Source: Winogradskyella sp.
GTDB taxonomy: Bacteria; Bacteroidota; Bacteroidia; Flavobacteriales; Flavobacteriaceae
NCBI GenBank assembly: GCA_030149115.1
Contig: JASBSE010000171.1
Location: forward strand, 1 to 5,135
Direction of reading: 5' to 3'
Length of the DNA stretch: 5,135 nt
Under the pieces are notes generated by a model that saw only the letters and a list, made by a program, of their open reading frames with translations, searched no databases and was not told where the DNA came from. The position numbers were made by a program, and so were the translations under genes. Shown in pieces: positions 1 to 5,135 of the stretch (the stretch's first letter is position 1; every line of letters begins with the position of its first letter).

Positions 1-1344
1 TGCATGTAAAACAGTAGCATGATCGCGTTGTCCAATTTGAGATCCAATACTAGCTAATGAAGCTTTAGTATATTTTTTTGCAAAAAACATGGCTAACTGA
101 CGTGCTTGTACAATATGACGTTTACGTGTCTTTGATTGAAGCGTACTAACATCCATCTGGAAATAATCTGAAACGACTTTTTGAATATAGTCTATAGATA
201 CTTCGCGCTTGGTATTTTTAACAAACTTGTCTACAATATCCTTAGCTAAGTTTATTGTAATCTCTTTTTTATTGAAAGATGACTGTGCTATTAAAGAAAT
301 TATGGCGCCTTCCAATTCTCTTACGTTAGTTTTTATGTGCTTAGCAACATACTCTACAATTTCATCTGGCATTTCTACACCATCTCTGTAAAGTTTGTTT
401 TTAAGAATAGAAACTCTAGTTTCAAAATCTGGAGTTTGCAACTCGGCAGAAAGTCCCCATTTAAAACGAGATAATAAACGTTGCTCGATATCTTGCATAT
501 CTACAGGTGCTTTATCACTTGTTAATACAACTTGTTTACCGTTTTGGTGTAAATGATTAAAGATATGGAAGAATACATCTTGCGTACCTGTTTTACCAGA
601 TAAGAATTGTACATCGTCTATAATTAAAACATCAATGATTTGATAAAAGTGAATAAAATCATTTCTGTTATTCTTTTTCACAGAATCAATATACTGCTGC
701 GTAAATTTTTCAGCAGAAATATAAAGAACCGTTTTTTCAGGATATTTATCTTTTATGTCTACACCAATAGCATGTGCTAAATGTGTTTTTCCTAAGCCAA
801 CACCACCAAAAATTAAAAGTGGATTAAAAGATGTTCCGCCAGGTTTATTAGCTACTGCAATTCCTGCATTTCTAGCTAAACGATTAGAGTCACCTTCTAA
901 AAAATTCTCAAAAGTGTAACTAGGATTAAGTTGAGACTCAATTTTTACGTTTCTAATTCCAGGAATTATAAACGGATTCTTAAGTTCTGGACTTTTATTA
1001 TTAAATGGAACATCAACGTCTTGAGATTTTACAGGTGTTCTGTTAGCACTTGGTATCTTTTCTGTAAAAGGTTGTTTGTTGCCATAAGTATTTTCCATTT
1101 TAATGACGTATACCAATTTGGCATCATCACCTAACTCTTTAGTAAGGGCAACTTTAAGGATTTTAACGTAGTGCTCTTCTAACCACTCATAGAAAAACTT
1201 ACTAGGAACTTGAATGCTAAGTGCATTACCAGCAAGTTTAACAGCTTGTATGGGTTCAAACCATGTTTTGTAGGCTTGAGGTTGTATGTTATCCTTAATA
1301 AATGAGAGACAATTACTCCATACAGAATCCGCTGTGATCTCCAT
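1..1344 (-). CDS. dnaA: Chromosomal replication initiator protein DnaA (3' end cut by window edge)
   Basis: DnaA is the AAA+ ATPase that binds DnaA boxes at oriC, melts the origin and loads the replicative helicase. The frame is open from the ATG at 1344 down to base 1, giving 448 codons with no stop. Family members are about 450-480 residues, so only a short C-terminal piece is missing. Visible parts: domain I (about residues 1-75, starting MEITADSVW), a variable linker (about 80-138), then the AAA+ domain beginning near TFENF (144-148). Walker A is GGVGLGKTH at 180-188 (K186) and Walker B is LIIDDVQFL around 240-248 (D243, D244). Box VII is EQRLLSRF with R289 and the likely arginine finger R293, and the sensor II motif NVRELEGA has R342. 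The DNA-binding domain IV carries the signature KRHIVQARQLAM from about 408 and QRDHATVLHA at 439-448. The gene is intact as far as seen. It is divergent from the thioesterase gene and has no Shine-Dalgarno; an A/T-rich TTTAACTA precedes the ATG. Confidence 0.98.
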   Translation of the reverse strand, partial: MEITADSVWSNCLSFIKDNIQPQAYKTWFEPIQAVKLAGNALSIQVPSKFFYEWLEEHYVKILKVALTKELGDDAKLVYVIKMENTYGNKQPFTEKIPSANRTPVKSQDVDVPFNNKSPELKNPFIIPGIRNVKIESQLNPSYTFENFLEGDSNRLARNAGIAVANKPGGTSFNPLLIFGGVGLGKTHLAHAIGVDIKDKYPEKTVLYISAEKFTQQYIDSVKKNNRNDFIHFYQIIDVLIIDDVQFLSGKTGTQDVFFHIFNHLHQNGKQVVLTSDKAPVDMQDIEQRLLSRFKWGLSAELQTPDFETRVSILKNKLYRDGVEMPDEIVEYVAKHIKTNVRELEGAIISLIAQSSFNKKEITINLAKDIVDKFVKNTKREVSIDYIQKVVSDYFQMDVSTLQSKTRKRHIVQARQLAMFFAKKYTKASLASIGSQIGQRDHATVLHA

Positions 1345-1382
1345 TAGTTAAATTAGATTTTTATGTTGTTAGTTAGATTAGC

Positions 1383-1409
1383 AAAAAAAAAGAGAAATAG
1401 GATTCTCTT
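1383..1409 (-). terminator. Terminator-like hairpin plus T tract in the dnaA leader
   Basis: Read on the minus strand, a perfect 7-bp stem (AAGAGAA at 1409-1403 with TTCTCTT at 1396-1390) encloses a 6-nt loop (TCCTAT) and runs straight into further T residues down to 1383. This has the form of an intrinsic terminator, pointing towards dnaA and ending 38 nt before its ATG. The stem has only two G-C pairs, so it is weak. It could be a dnaA leader attenuator, a partial block to readthrough from the right, or chance in an A/T-rich region. Confidence 0.3.
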
Positions 1410-1431
1410 AGCGTTTTGAACATGACAAATA

Positions 1432-1440
1432 TGTGAACAA
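1432..1440 (-). promoter_or_regulatory. Weak DnaA-box-like 9-mer upstream of dnaA
   Basis: The minus strand reads TTGTTCACA, which differs from the relaxed DnaA-box consensus TTWTNCACA only at the third base. It lies 87 nt upstream of the dnaA start and partly overlaps the candidate -7 element. DnaA autorepression through boxes in its own promoter is well known in other bacteria. A single imperfect site in A/T-rich DNA is weak evidence. Confidence 0.2.
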
Positions 1441-1494
1441 AAAATTAAAAAAAAAAATCAAATCAAGTTGAATTTCAAGAATTTTTTTCCCATG

Positions 1495-1542
1495 TTTAAA
1501 ATCCATTAAAACTACAAATTTTTTATTTAAAATCATCTAAAA
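1495..1542 (+). repeat. Two-copy direct repeat TTTAAAATC-N3-TAAAA, 31-bp period
   Basis: The 17-base pattern TTTAAAATC-N3-TAAAA occurs at 1495-1511 and again at 1526-1542. The 14 defined bases are identical and the copies are 31 bp apart, close to three helical turns. The second copy ends two bases before the TTG start of the thioesterase gene, so its TAAAA may simply be the A/T-rich translation-initiation signal common in Bacteroidota. The spacing would also suit a protein binding one face of the DNA. Chance similarity is possible because the stretch is nearly all A and T. Confidence 0.35.
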
Positions 1543-1544
1543 TT

Positions 1545-1952
1545 TTGAATTATAACGAAATAGAAATACGTGTTCGCTATGGCGAGACAGATCAGATGGG
1601 AGTTGTATATCATGCTAACTATGCTGTTTATTTTGAAGTGGGTAGAACAGAGTGGTTACGTGAGTTTGGTCTTAGTTACAGTGCTATGGAAGCGGAAGGT
1701 ATAATGCTTCCAGTAATTTCATTAAGTATAAATTACAAAAATTCAGCACGTTATGATGATGTGCTTAAAGTAAAAACTAGGTTAAAAAAAATGCCAACGG
1801 CCTCAATAGAATTTGATTATGAATTACTAAATAATAAGGGTGAATTATTGGCTACAGGTAATACAATTTTGGCGTTTGTAGATGCGAAACGAAATAGACC
1901 GACGAGATGTCCGAAATATCTTTTAGATAAACTGCAAAATTATTCGTTATAA
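1545..1952 (+). CDS. Acyl-CoA thioesterase, YbgC/FadM-like 4HBT hotdog family
   Basis: This 135-residue single hotdog-fold protein is probably a cytoplasmic thioesterase that hydrolyses acyl-CoA esters to free acid and CoA. The substrate is not predictable from sequence. Residues 9-37 carry the family signature RVRYGETDQMGVVYHANY followed by YFEVGRTEWLRE. D16 is at the position of the catalytic aspartate of 4-hydroxybenzoyl-CoA thioesterase/YbgC, and H23 and N25 lie in the conserved VVYHANY segment. The C-terminus has the usual FVD...RPTRCP ending at about 118-130. Length matches YbgC-type proteins (about 130-140). The start is TTG at 1545: there is no in-frame ATG between it and the in-frame TAA at 1497-1499, TAAAATT lies just upstream, and the N-terminus fits homologues. 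The gene is monocistronic, divergent from dnaA, and its TAA overlaps the stop of the opposing yigZ-like gene. A menaquinone-pathway thioesterase role (DHNA-CoA) is possible but nothing nearby supports it. Confidence 0.92.
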   Translation: MNYNEIEIRVRYGETDQMGVVYHANYAVYFEVGRTEWLREFGLSYSAMEAEGIMLPVISLSINYKNSARYDDVLKVKTRLKKMPTASIEFDYELLNNKGELLATGNTILAFVDAKRNRPTRCPKYLLDKLQNYSL

Positions 1953-2555
1953 TTCATCGATTTCAACACCATAAAATTGATCAAATATTTCAAATATTTT
2001 AAAAGCGTTACCTTTTCTGACAGATATTTCCAACAAACAATCAAGTTCTAGTGTTTGATTTAATATTTCAATCTGATTTTCTTTAAGAATACGCATCACA
2101 TTACTCATGTTTTTGTATTCAAATTTGAGTATGAATTGCTTGTTAATTGTTTTTTCTACAATATCTGAAGCTTCTAGAGCAAATTGAGCACCAGTTTTAT
2201 AGGCATTAATTAATCCGCCTACTCCAAGTTTTACGCCACCATAATACCTAACAACAATAACTAAAACATTTGTTACTTCGAAAGATTGTATCTGGCCATA
2301 AATAGGCATTCCAGCAGAATTGTTTGGCTCTCCATCATCATTTGCTCTGAAGTTTGTTGTTTCTGTGCCCAATTGATAAGCATAACACCAATGCCTGGCA
2401 GAATAATGCTCTTTTTTAACTTCTTCAATGTGAGTTTTAATTTGATCTTCATTTTCAACAGGAAATGCATAACCTATAAACTTACTGTTTTTGTCCTTAA
2501 ACAATTCACCAATTGAGGGTTTCGTAATAGTTTTGTATGTGTCTTCGGTTAACAT
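1947..2555 (-). CDS. IMPACT/YigZ family protein (UPF0029 plus DUF1949-type C-terminal domain)
   Basis: This 202-residue cytoplasmic protein has the YigZ architecture. The IMPACT N-terminal domain (about 17-125) carries HYSARHWCYAY at 50-60, the hallmark NDDGEPNNSAGMPI at 72-85, and VVRYYGGVKLGVGGLINAY at 101-119. A ferredoxin-like C-terminal domain (about 140-197) follows. Eukaryotic IMPACT and yeast Yih1 regulate the Gcn2 kinase. The bacterial role of YigZ is not settled, although a nucleic-acid or translation-factor-like function has been suggested from structure. The ATG at 2555 gives a normal family N-terminus (KDKNSKFIGYAFPV follows). It is the last gene of the minus-strand string, 3 nt after the transporter stop, and ends tail to tail with the thioesterase gene. 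No obvious terminator follows within its own end. The family call is firm and the function is not. Confidence 0.95.
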   Translation of the reverse strand: MLTEDTYKTITKPSIGELFKDKNSKFIGYAFPVENEDQIKTHIEEVKKEHYSARHWCYAYQLGTETTNFRANDDGEPNNSAGMPIYGQIQSFEVTNVLVIVVRYYGGVKLGVGGLINAYKTGAQFALEASDIVEKTINKQFILKFEYKNMSNVMRILKENQIEILNQTLELDCLLEISVRKGNAFKIFEIFDQFYGVEIDEL

Positions 2556-2558
2556 TAA

Positions 2559-3407
2559 TTATAGAGTTACTAAGATTATTGAAACTAGGGCTAAGCCAAT
2601 ACCAATCCAGTTTTTTGAAGAAATTACCTCTTTAAAAAGAAATAAGCCTATTAAACAAGATACAGCTACAATAGCTACGTTATTTATGGTAAATACAGAA
2701 GAACTTTCAAAACCATCTACTCGTAATGCTTTTAGTAAAAAATACATAGAGCAATAGTTCACTAATCCCAAGGCAATACCAAAAGGGATGCTTTTGGGGT
2801 TGAATTTTTGTTTTGTTTTAATCGTTTTAAAGCTTACCATAACTAAGCCAATAATACCTGCACTTGCAAAAATAATAGCTAAAAATAATGGCATATTTCC
2901 TTCTGGAGCAAAATGATTAACACTTGTATCGATTACACCAGAACCAAAGAATAGGATAATAGGTAGATAGATGGTTTTTGTGAGGACAACGTTAGATTTT
3001 GGTTTTATTGATGTGAGGTAAACGGCAATTAGAGCAAGAATAATACCTGTAATTTTCTTAAATCCTATACTCTCATTATACACTATTATACCAAATAGGA
3101 TAGGAATAATTACACTCATTTTACTAGCTACGGATGCAACGGAAAGTCCGTTTTTTTGGGCTGTAAGTGCCATAACATTAAAGATGCTTATAAACAAAAT
3201 ACCTAAAGCCAATGCAGCATAAAACCATGGTTCATTTAGAAAATCAGCCAGATTTATCGGTTTTTTATAGAGTAGGAGTCCACAAGTAAATGCTATAATG
3301 TAATTAAAAACAATAGCTTGTAGAGTGTTTACATTGTACTTGTTAAATAGTTTAAATAGTACAAAAATGGCTGTTGACGATAAAACACTAAGAATCAGAA
3401 AAATCAA
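2559..3407 (-). CDS. EamA-family (DMT superfamily) transporter, 10 TM segments
   Basis: This 282-residue inner-membrane protein has two EamA repeats. Hydrophobic segments lie at about 1-17, 29-47, 61-80, 89-110, 116-133, then 146-162, 172-192, 207-227, 236-258 and 266-282, which is the 10-TM drug/metabolite transporter layout. Short polar loops and conserved acidic residues after TM4 (NES, E112) and TM9 (FKE, E260) occur at matching points of the two halves, as expected for duplicated EamA domains. The substrate cannot be read from sequence. The start is TTG at 3407: an in-frame TAA lies 12 nt upstream, and the next Met is far inside at residue 79. The TTG overlaps the HAD stop (TTGA, 4-nt CDS overlap), implying translational coupling. 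Sitting in a ribD operon, it could move a flavin or precursor, since RibN is a DMT-superfamily riboflavin transporter, but this is inference. Confidence 0.93.
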   Translation of the reverse strand: MIFLILSVLSSTAIFVLFKLFNKYNVNTLQAIVFNYIIAFTCGLLLYKKPINLADFLNEPWFYAALALGILFISIFNVMALTAQKNGLSVASVASKMSVIIPILFGIIVYNESIGFKKITGIILALIAVYLTSIKPKSNVVLTKTIYLPIILFFGSGVIDTSVNHFAPEGNMPLFLAIIFASAGIIGLVMVSFKTIKTKQKFNPKSIPFGIALGLVNYCSMYFLLKALRVDGFESSSVFTINNVAIVAVSCLIGLFLFKEVISSKNWIGIGLALVSIILVTL

Positions 3408-4015
3408 AAGAATTTGTTTTTAAGATTAAACATATTAATCACATCTTCATTGGTTTCATCAATGTTCCAAACCTTAATGCCTAAAGATTCTGCCATGTCT
3501 GTATTTTCCTTTGTGTCGTCTACAAAAAAGCAATGTTCTGGTTTTAGATTGTTACTTTCTAAAACAAAATCGAATATATCTTTATTAGGTTTTCTCAGCT
3601 GAATTTCCTGAGATAGATAAAACTGATCAAAACAACTTTTGAAGTCTTCATAAAAACTAACGTTAGATTTTATAAAGTCTATGTGCATATCATTAGTGTT
3701 GCTCAACAAAATAAGCTTAAAACGTTTTTCTTCAGCCAGTTGTTGAATGAACTTTAATCGGTACTCAGGAAAATCTCTTAAGATATAATTCCAGGCTTCA
3801 ATGACTTGATTTTTATTTAAATATGAAAATTTAGTAGTGTAGAAATCTATAAATTCTTCTGTTGAAACTTTACCAACTTCGTACAACAAATTGGTCTTAA
3901 TCATGTCATCTTCAAGCGTATTCATCTTAAACAAGTTAAGTGCATTTTGCATTGCGCCTTCCTTATCTAGATTAATAAAGACATCACCAAAATCAAAAAT
4001 AAGTGTATCAATCAT
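3404..4015 (-). CDS. HAD-superfamily (HAD-IA, YihX-like) hydrolase, probable phosphatase
   Basis: This 203-residue cytoplasmic HAD hydrolase contains all four motifs. Motif I is FDFGDV with nucleophile D8, motif II is LLSNTN with S105, motif III is RKP with K142, and motif IV is FFVDDTKEN with D166 and D167. A small helical cap lies between motifs I and II (about 18-85). Position +2 from the nucleophile is G10 rather than the general acid Asp; FDLGNV-type motifs of YihX-like proteins share this, so it does not prove inactivity. The ATG at 4015 overlaps the ribD coding end by 8 nt, and its TGA overlaps the transporter TTG. The coupling to ribD makes it a candidate for the HAD phosphatase that dephosphorylates 5-amino-6-ribitylamino-uracil 5'-phosphate, a role shown for other HAD proteins (YigB and YbjI in E. 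coli, YcsE in Bacillus). A sugar-phosphate phosphatase such as YihX is an equally legitimate alternative. Confidence 0.93.
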   Translation of the reverse strand: MIDTLIFDFGDVFINLDKEGAMQNALNLFKMNTLEDDMIKTNLLYEVGKVSTEEFIDFYTTKFSYLNKNQVIEAWNYILRDFPEYRLKFIQQLAEEKRFKLILLSNTNDMHIDFIKSNVSFYEDFKSCFDQFYLSQEIQLRKPNKDIFDFVLESNNLKPEHCFFVDDTKENTDMAESLGIKVWNIDETNEDVINMFNLKNKFF

Positions 4016-5012
4016 TCTTGTAGATTTTTAATAGATCTTCTTTTATGAGTTTTTCAGAAATTAATCTGCCATTTAGCTGAGGTGCTTTGGTGCCTGATTT
4101 AAATTCAGTTTTACCGATAAAAATTCTGGCTTCATCCCATAAACCTTCATCTATAAAGGTTTGAAGTGTTTTTGCTCCACCTTCAATAATTACAGAATTA
4201 ATATTGTGTTGATGTAAAACTGCACAAATTTGAGATGCTAAAGGCTGATTAAAATCTAGCTCATTTTTAGTGAGTCTAATCGTTTGAGCTGAGGCATCAA
4301 AAATTTTGTAACTCTCATCTAGCTTGTTAGACTTGTCAATAACAATTCTGATAGGATTCTCGCCACTATAATCTCTAACGGTAAGACTTGGGTTGTCTTC
4401 AATAACTGTATTGGTGCCAACTAAAATGGCTTGTTCTTCCGCGCGCCATTTGTGTACTAATTGCCTAGAGTATGTGTTTGTAATCCAAACAGGTTGTTGT
4501 TTATCTTTTGTTTCTGGTGCAATAAAACCGTCTTCCGTTTCAGCCCATTTCAATATAATATATGGTCGTTTTTTATTGTGGTAGGTGAAGAACCGTTTTA
4601 AGTGTTCTTTACATTCCTTCTCTAGCACACCAACAACCACGTTGCAACCATGTGCTTTTAATTTGGCAATACCTTTGCCTGCAACTTCAGGATTGTCATC
4701 TATACAACCAATGACCACATTTGGTATGCTGTGTTTTATAATTAAATCGCTACAAGGCGGAGTTTTTCCAAAATGGCTACAAGGTTCCAAAAGCACATAA
4801 ATAGTACTGTCTTTAAGTAAGGATTTGTTTTTAACAGAATTTACTGCATTGACTTCGGCGTGAGGTCCACCATAAGTACTGGTAAAACCTTCACCAATAA
4901 TGCTATTGTTGTGTACAATGACTGCACCAACCATTGGGTTGGGTCTAGTGGTACCCAATCCGTTTTTGGCAATTTGTGAGCAACGTTTTATGTAATATTC
5001 GTGGGTTTGCAA
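4008..5012 (-). CDS. ribD: Bifunctional riboflavin biosynthesis protein RibD (deaminase/reductase)
   Basis: RibD converts the GTP cyclohydrolase II product by deamination and then NADPH-dependent reduction to 5-amino-6-ribitylamino-uracil 5'-phosphate. At 334 residues it is slightly short of typical (about 340-370) but complete. The N-terminal zinc deaminase domain (about 1-145) has TTRPNPMVGAV at 21-31, PHAEVNA with zinc ligand H51 and catalytic E53, and EPCSHFGKTPPC with ligands C78 and C87. The reductase domain (about 150-330) has RPYIILKWAETEDG at 149-162, ILVGTNTVIEDNPSLTVR at 196-213 and the nucleotide-binding IIEGGAKT at 275-282. The start is TTG at 5012: the codon just before it is the TAG of the upstream gene in the same frame, and the HEYYIKRC N-terminus matches homologues, so no upstream start is possible. 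It abuts the upstream gene with 0 nt and overlaps the HAD gene by 8 nt. No FMN riboswitch is visible, but the operon's 5' end lies outside the window. Confidence 0.97.
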   Translation of the reverse strand: MQTHEYYIKRCSQIAKNGLGTTRPNPMVGAVIVHNNSIIGEGFTSTYGGPHAEVNAVNSVKNKSLLKDSTIYVLLEPCSHFGKTPPCSDLIIKHSIPNVVIGCIDDNPEVAGKGIAKLKAHGCNVVVGVLEKECKEHLKRFFTYHNKKRPYIILKWAETEDGFIAPETKDKQQPVWITNTYSRQLVHKWRAEEQAILVGTNTVIEDNPSLTVRDYSGENPIRIVIDKSNKLDESYKIFDASAQTIRLTKNELDFNQPLASQICAVLHQHNINSVIIEGGAKTLQTFIDEGLWDEARIFIGKTEFKSGTKAPQLNGRLISEKLIKEDLLKIYKND

Positions 5013-5135
5013 CTATAATTTAATTTTTACGTCTTCTGTTTTATCAATGCTATAGGTAGAAGAATAGCCTAAAATCTTATATTTTATATCACCTTTATAT
5101 TGCACTTTTAATTTTTTAGAGAGTAGGCTTCCGAG
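5013..5135 (-). CDS. 3' end of an unidentified protein, possibly LEA2/WHy-like (partial)
   Basis: The minus strand is open from the right edge to a TAG at 5015-5013, giving the last 40 residues of a protein (LGSLLSKKLKVQYKGD, then IKYKILGYSSTYSIDKTEDVKIKL to the stop). The alternating charged and hydrophobic pattern, KVQYKGDIKYKILGY, suggests beta strands. It resembles the C-terminus of LEA type-2/WHy-domain lipoproteins that occur in Bacteroidota. That comparison is from memory of the fold pattern and is weak. The stop abuts the ribD start without a gap and in the same frame, so the gene is very likely the upstream member of the same operon. It could instead be any small beta-rich envelope protein. 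Confidence 0.65.
   Translation of the reverse strand, partial: LGSLLSKKLKVQYKGDIKYKILGYSSTYSIDKTEDVKIKL

Larger units (their letters stand above)
1345..1544. promoter_or_regulatory. Divergent dnaA / thioesterase control region
   Basis: This 200-base non-coding stretch must hold the start signals for dnaA (leftward) and the thioesterase gene (rightward). It is extremely A/T-rich, with an A8 tract at 1383-1390 and a longer A tract near 1447-1457. On the minus strand, CATATTTG (1433-1426) matches the Bacteroidota -7 element TAnnTTTG at all but its first base. A TTG lies at 1461-1459, but the spacing of 25 nt is longer than the usual 17-23, so this is only a weak dnaA promoter candidate. I found no convincing plus-strand promoter. 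No cluster of DnaA boxes is present, so nothing here argues that this is oriC. Confidence 0.5.

Noticed and set aside
931..1134. Plus-strand open frame of 67 codons
   Set aside because: It lies wholly antisense to the conserved dnaA coding sequence and encodes no recognisable protein. The same holds for the 60-codon frame at 209-391.
1345..1544. Chromosomal replication origin next to dnaA
   Set aside because: The region is A/T-rich, but there is only one imperfect DnaA-box-like 9-mer and no cluster of boxes. Being next to dnaA alone does not make it oriC. The gap on the other side of dnaA lies outside the window.
1497..1544. Upstream start for the thioesterase gene (ATG at 1492 or ATT codons)
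   Set aside because: The ATG at 1492 is out of frame and there is an in-frame TAA at 1497-1499. ATT starts are very rare, and TTG at 1545 gives the expected N-terminus.
1982..2000. Possible terminator hairpin after the thioesterase gene (AAATAT / ATATTT followed by T residues)
   Set aside because: The stem is only six A-T pairs and lies in coding sequence for KIFEIFDQF of the YigZ-like protein. It is better explained by codon content than by a terminator.
2286..2757. Plus-strand open frames at 2286-2516 and 2491-2757, and a second minus frame at 2273-2470
   Set aside because: These are antisense or out-of-frame shadows of the YigZ-like and EamA genes, whose family motifs are intact in the annotated frames.
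4393..4800. Plus-strand open frames of 63 and 71 codons
   Set aside because: Both are antisense to ribD motifs that are clearly conserved (zinc site and reductase segment). The 62-codon frame at 3414-3602 is likewise antisense to the HAD gene.
5013..5135. FMN riboswitch ahead of ribD
   Set aside because: The 123 bases upstream of ribD are an open coding frame of another gene with no conserved riboswitch pattern that I can see. Any riboswitch would lie beyond the right edge.

Overview
The window looks like ordinary chromosomal DNA of a member of the Flavobacteriaceae (Bacteroidota). The evidence is a strongly AT-rich composition, start sites preceded by A/T-rich TAAAA-type sequence rather than GGAGG Shine-Dalgarno motifs, and proteins that all read as flavobacterial housekeeping versions. 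The genus cannot be fixed from the sequence alone.

Layout. Positions 1-1344 (minus) hold most of dnaA, the replication initiator, cut at the left edge so that only the last C-terminal residues are missing. Positions 1345-1544 are the only real intergenic space. It is a divergent A/T-rich control region between dnaA and a plus-strand YbgC/FadM-type hotdog acyl-CoA thioesterase gene (1545-1952). It contains a terminator-like hairpin in the dnaA leader, one weak DnaA-box-like 9-mer and a 31-bp-period direct repeat next to the thioesterase start. The thioesterase gene meets the next gene tail to tail, and both stop codons lie in the same palindromic hexamer TTATAA.

Positions 5135-1947 (minus) form a tightly packed gene string, read right to left: the 3' end of an unidentified protein (possibly LEA2/WHy-like), ribD, a HAD-IA hydrolase gene, an EamA/DMT transporter gene and an IMPACT/YigZ gene. 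The junctions are 0 nt apart, 8-nt overlap, 4-nt overlap and 3 nt apart, so the string is very probably one operon with translational coupling. Its promoter lies beyond the right edge.

Functionally, RibD carries out the deaminase and reductase steps of riboflavin synthesis. The overlapping HAD phosphatase is a reasonable candidate for the dephosphorylation step that follows RibD, and the DMT transporter falls in the superfamily that includes the riboflavin transporter RibN. Both links are inference from context. YigZ/IMPACT has no evident tie to the pathway. I see no mobile element, CRISPR array, RNA gene or novel defence-type system. The main points of interest are the coupled operon, the unusual density of TTG starts (3 of 5 complete genes), the shared stop hexamer and the dnaA leader structure.
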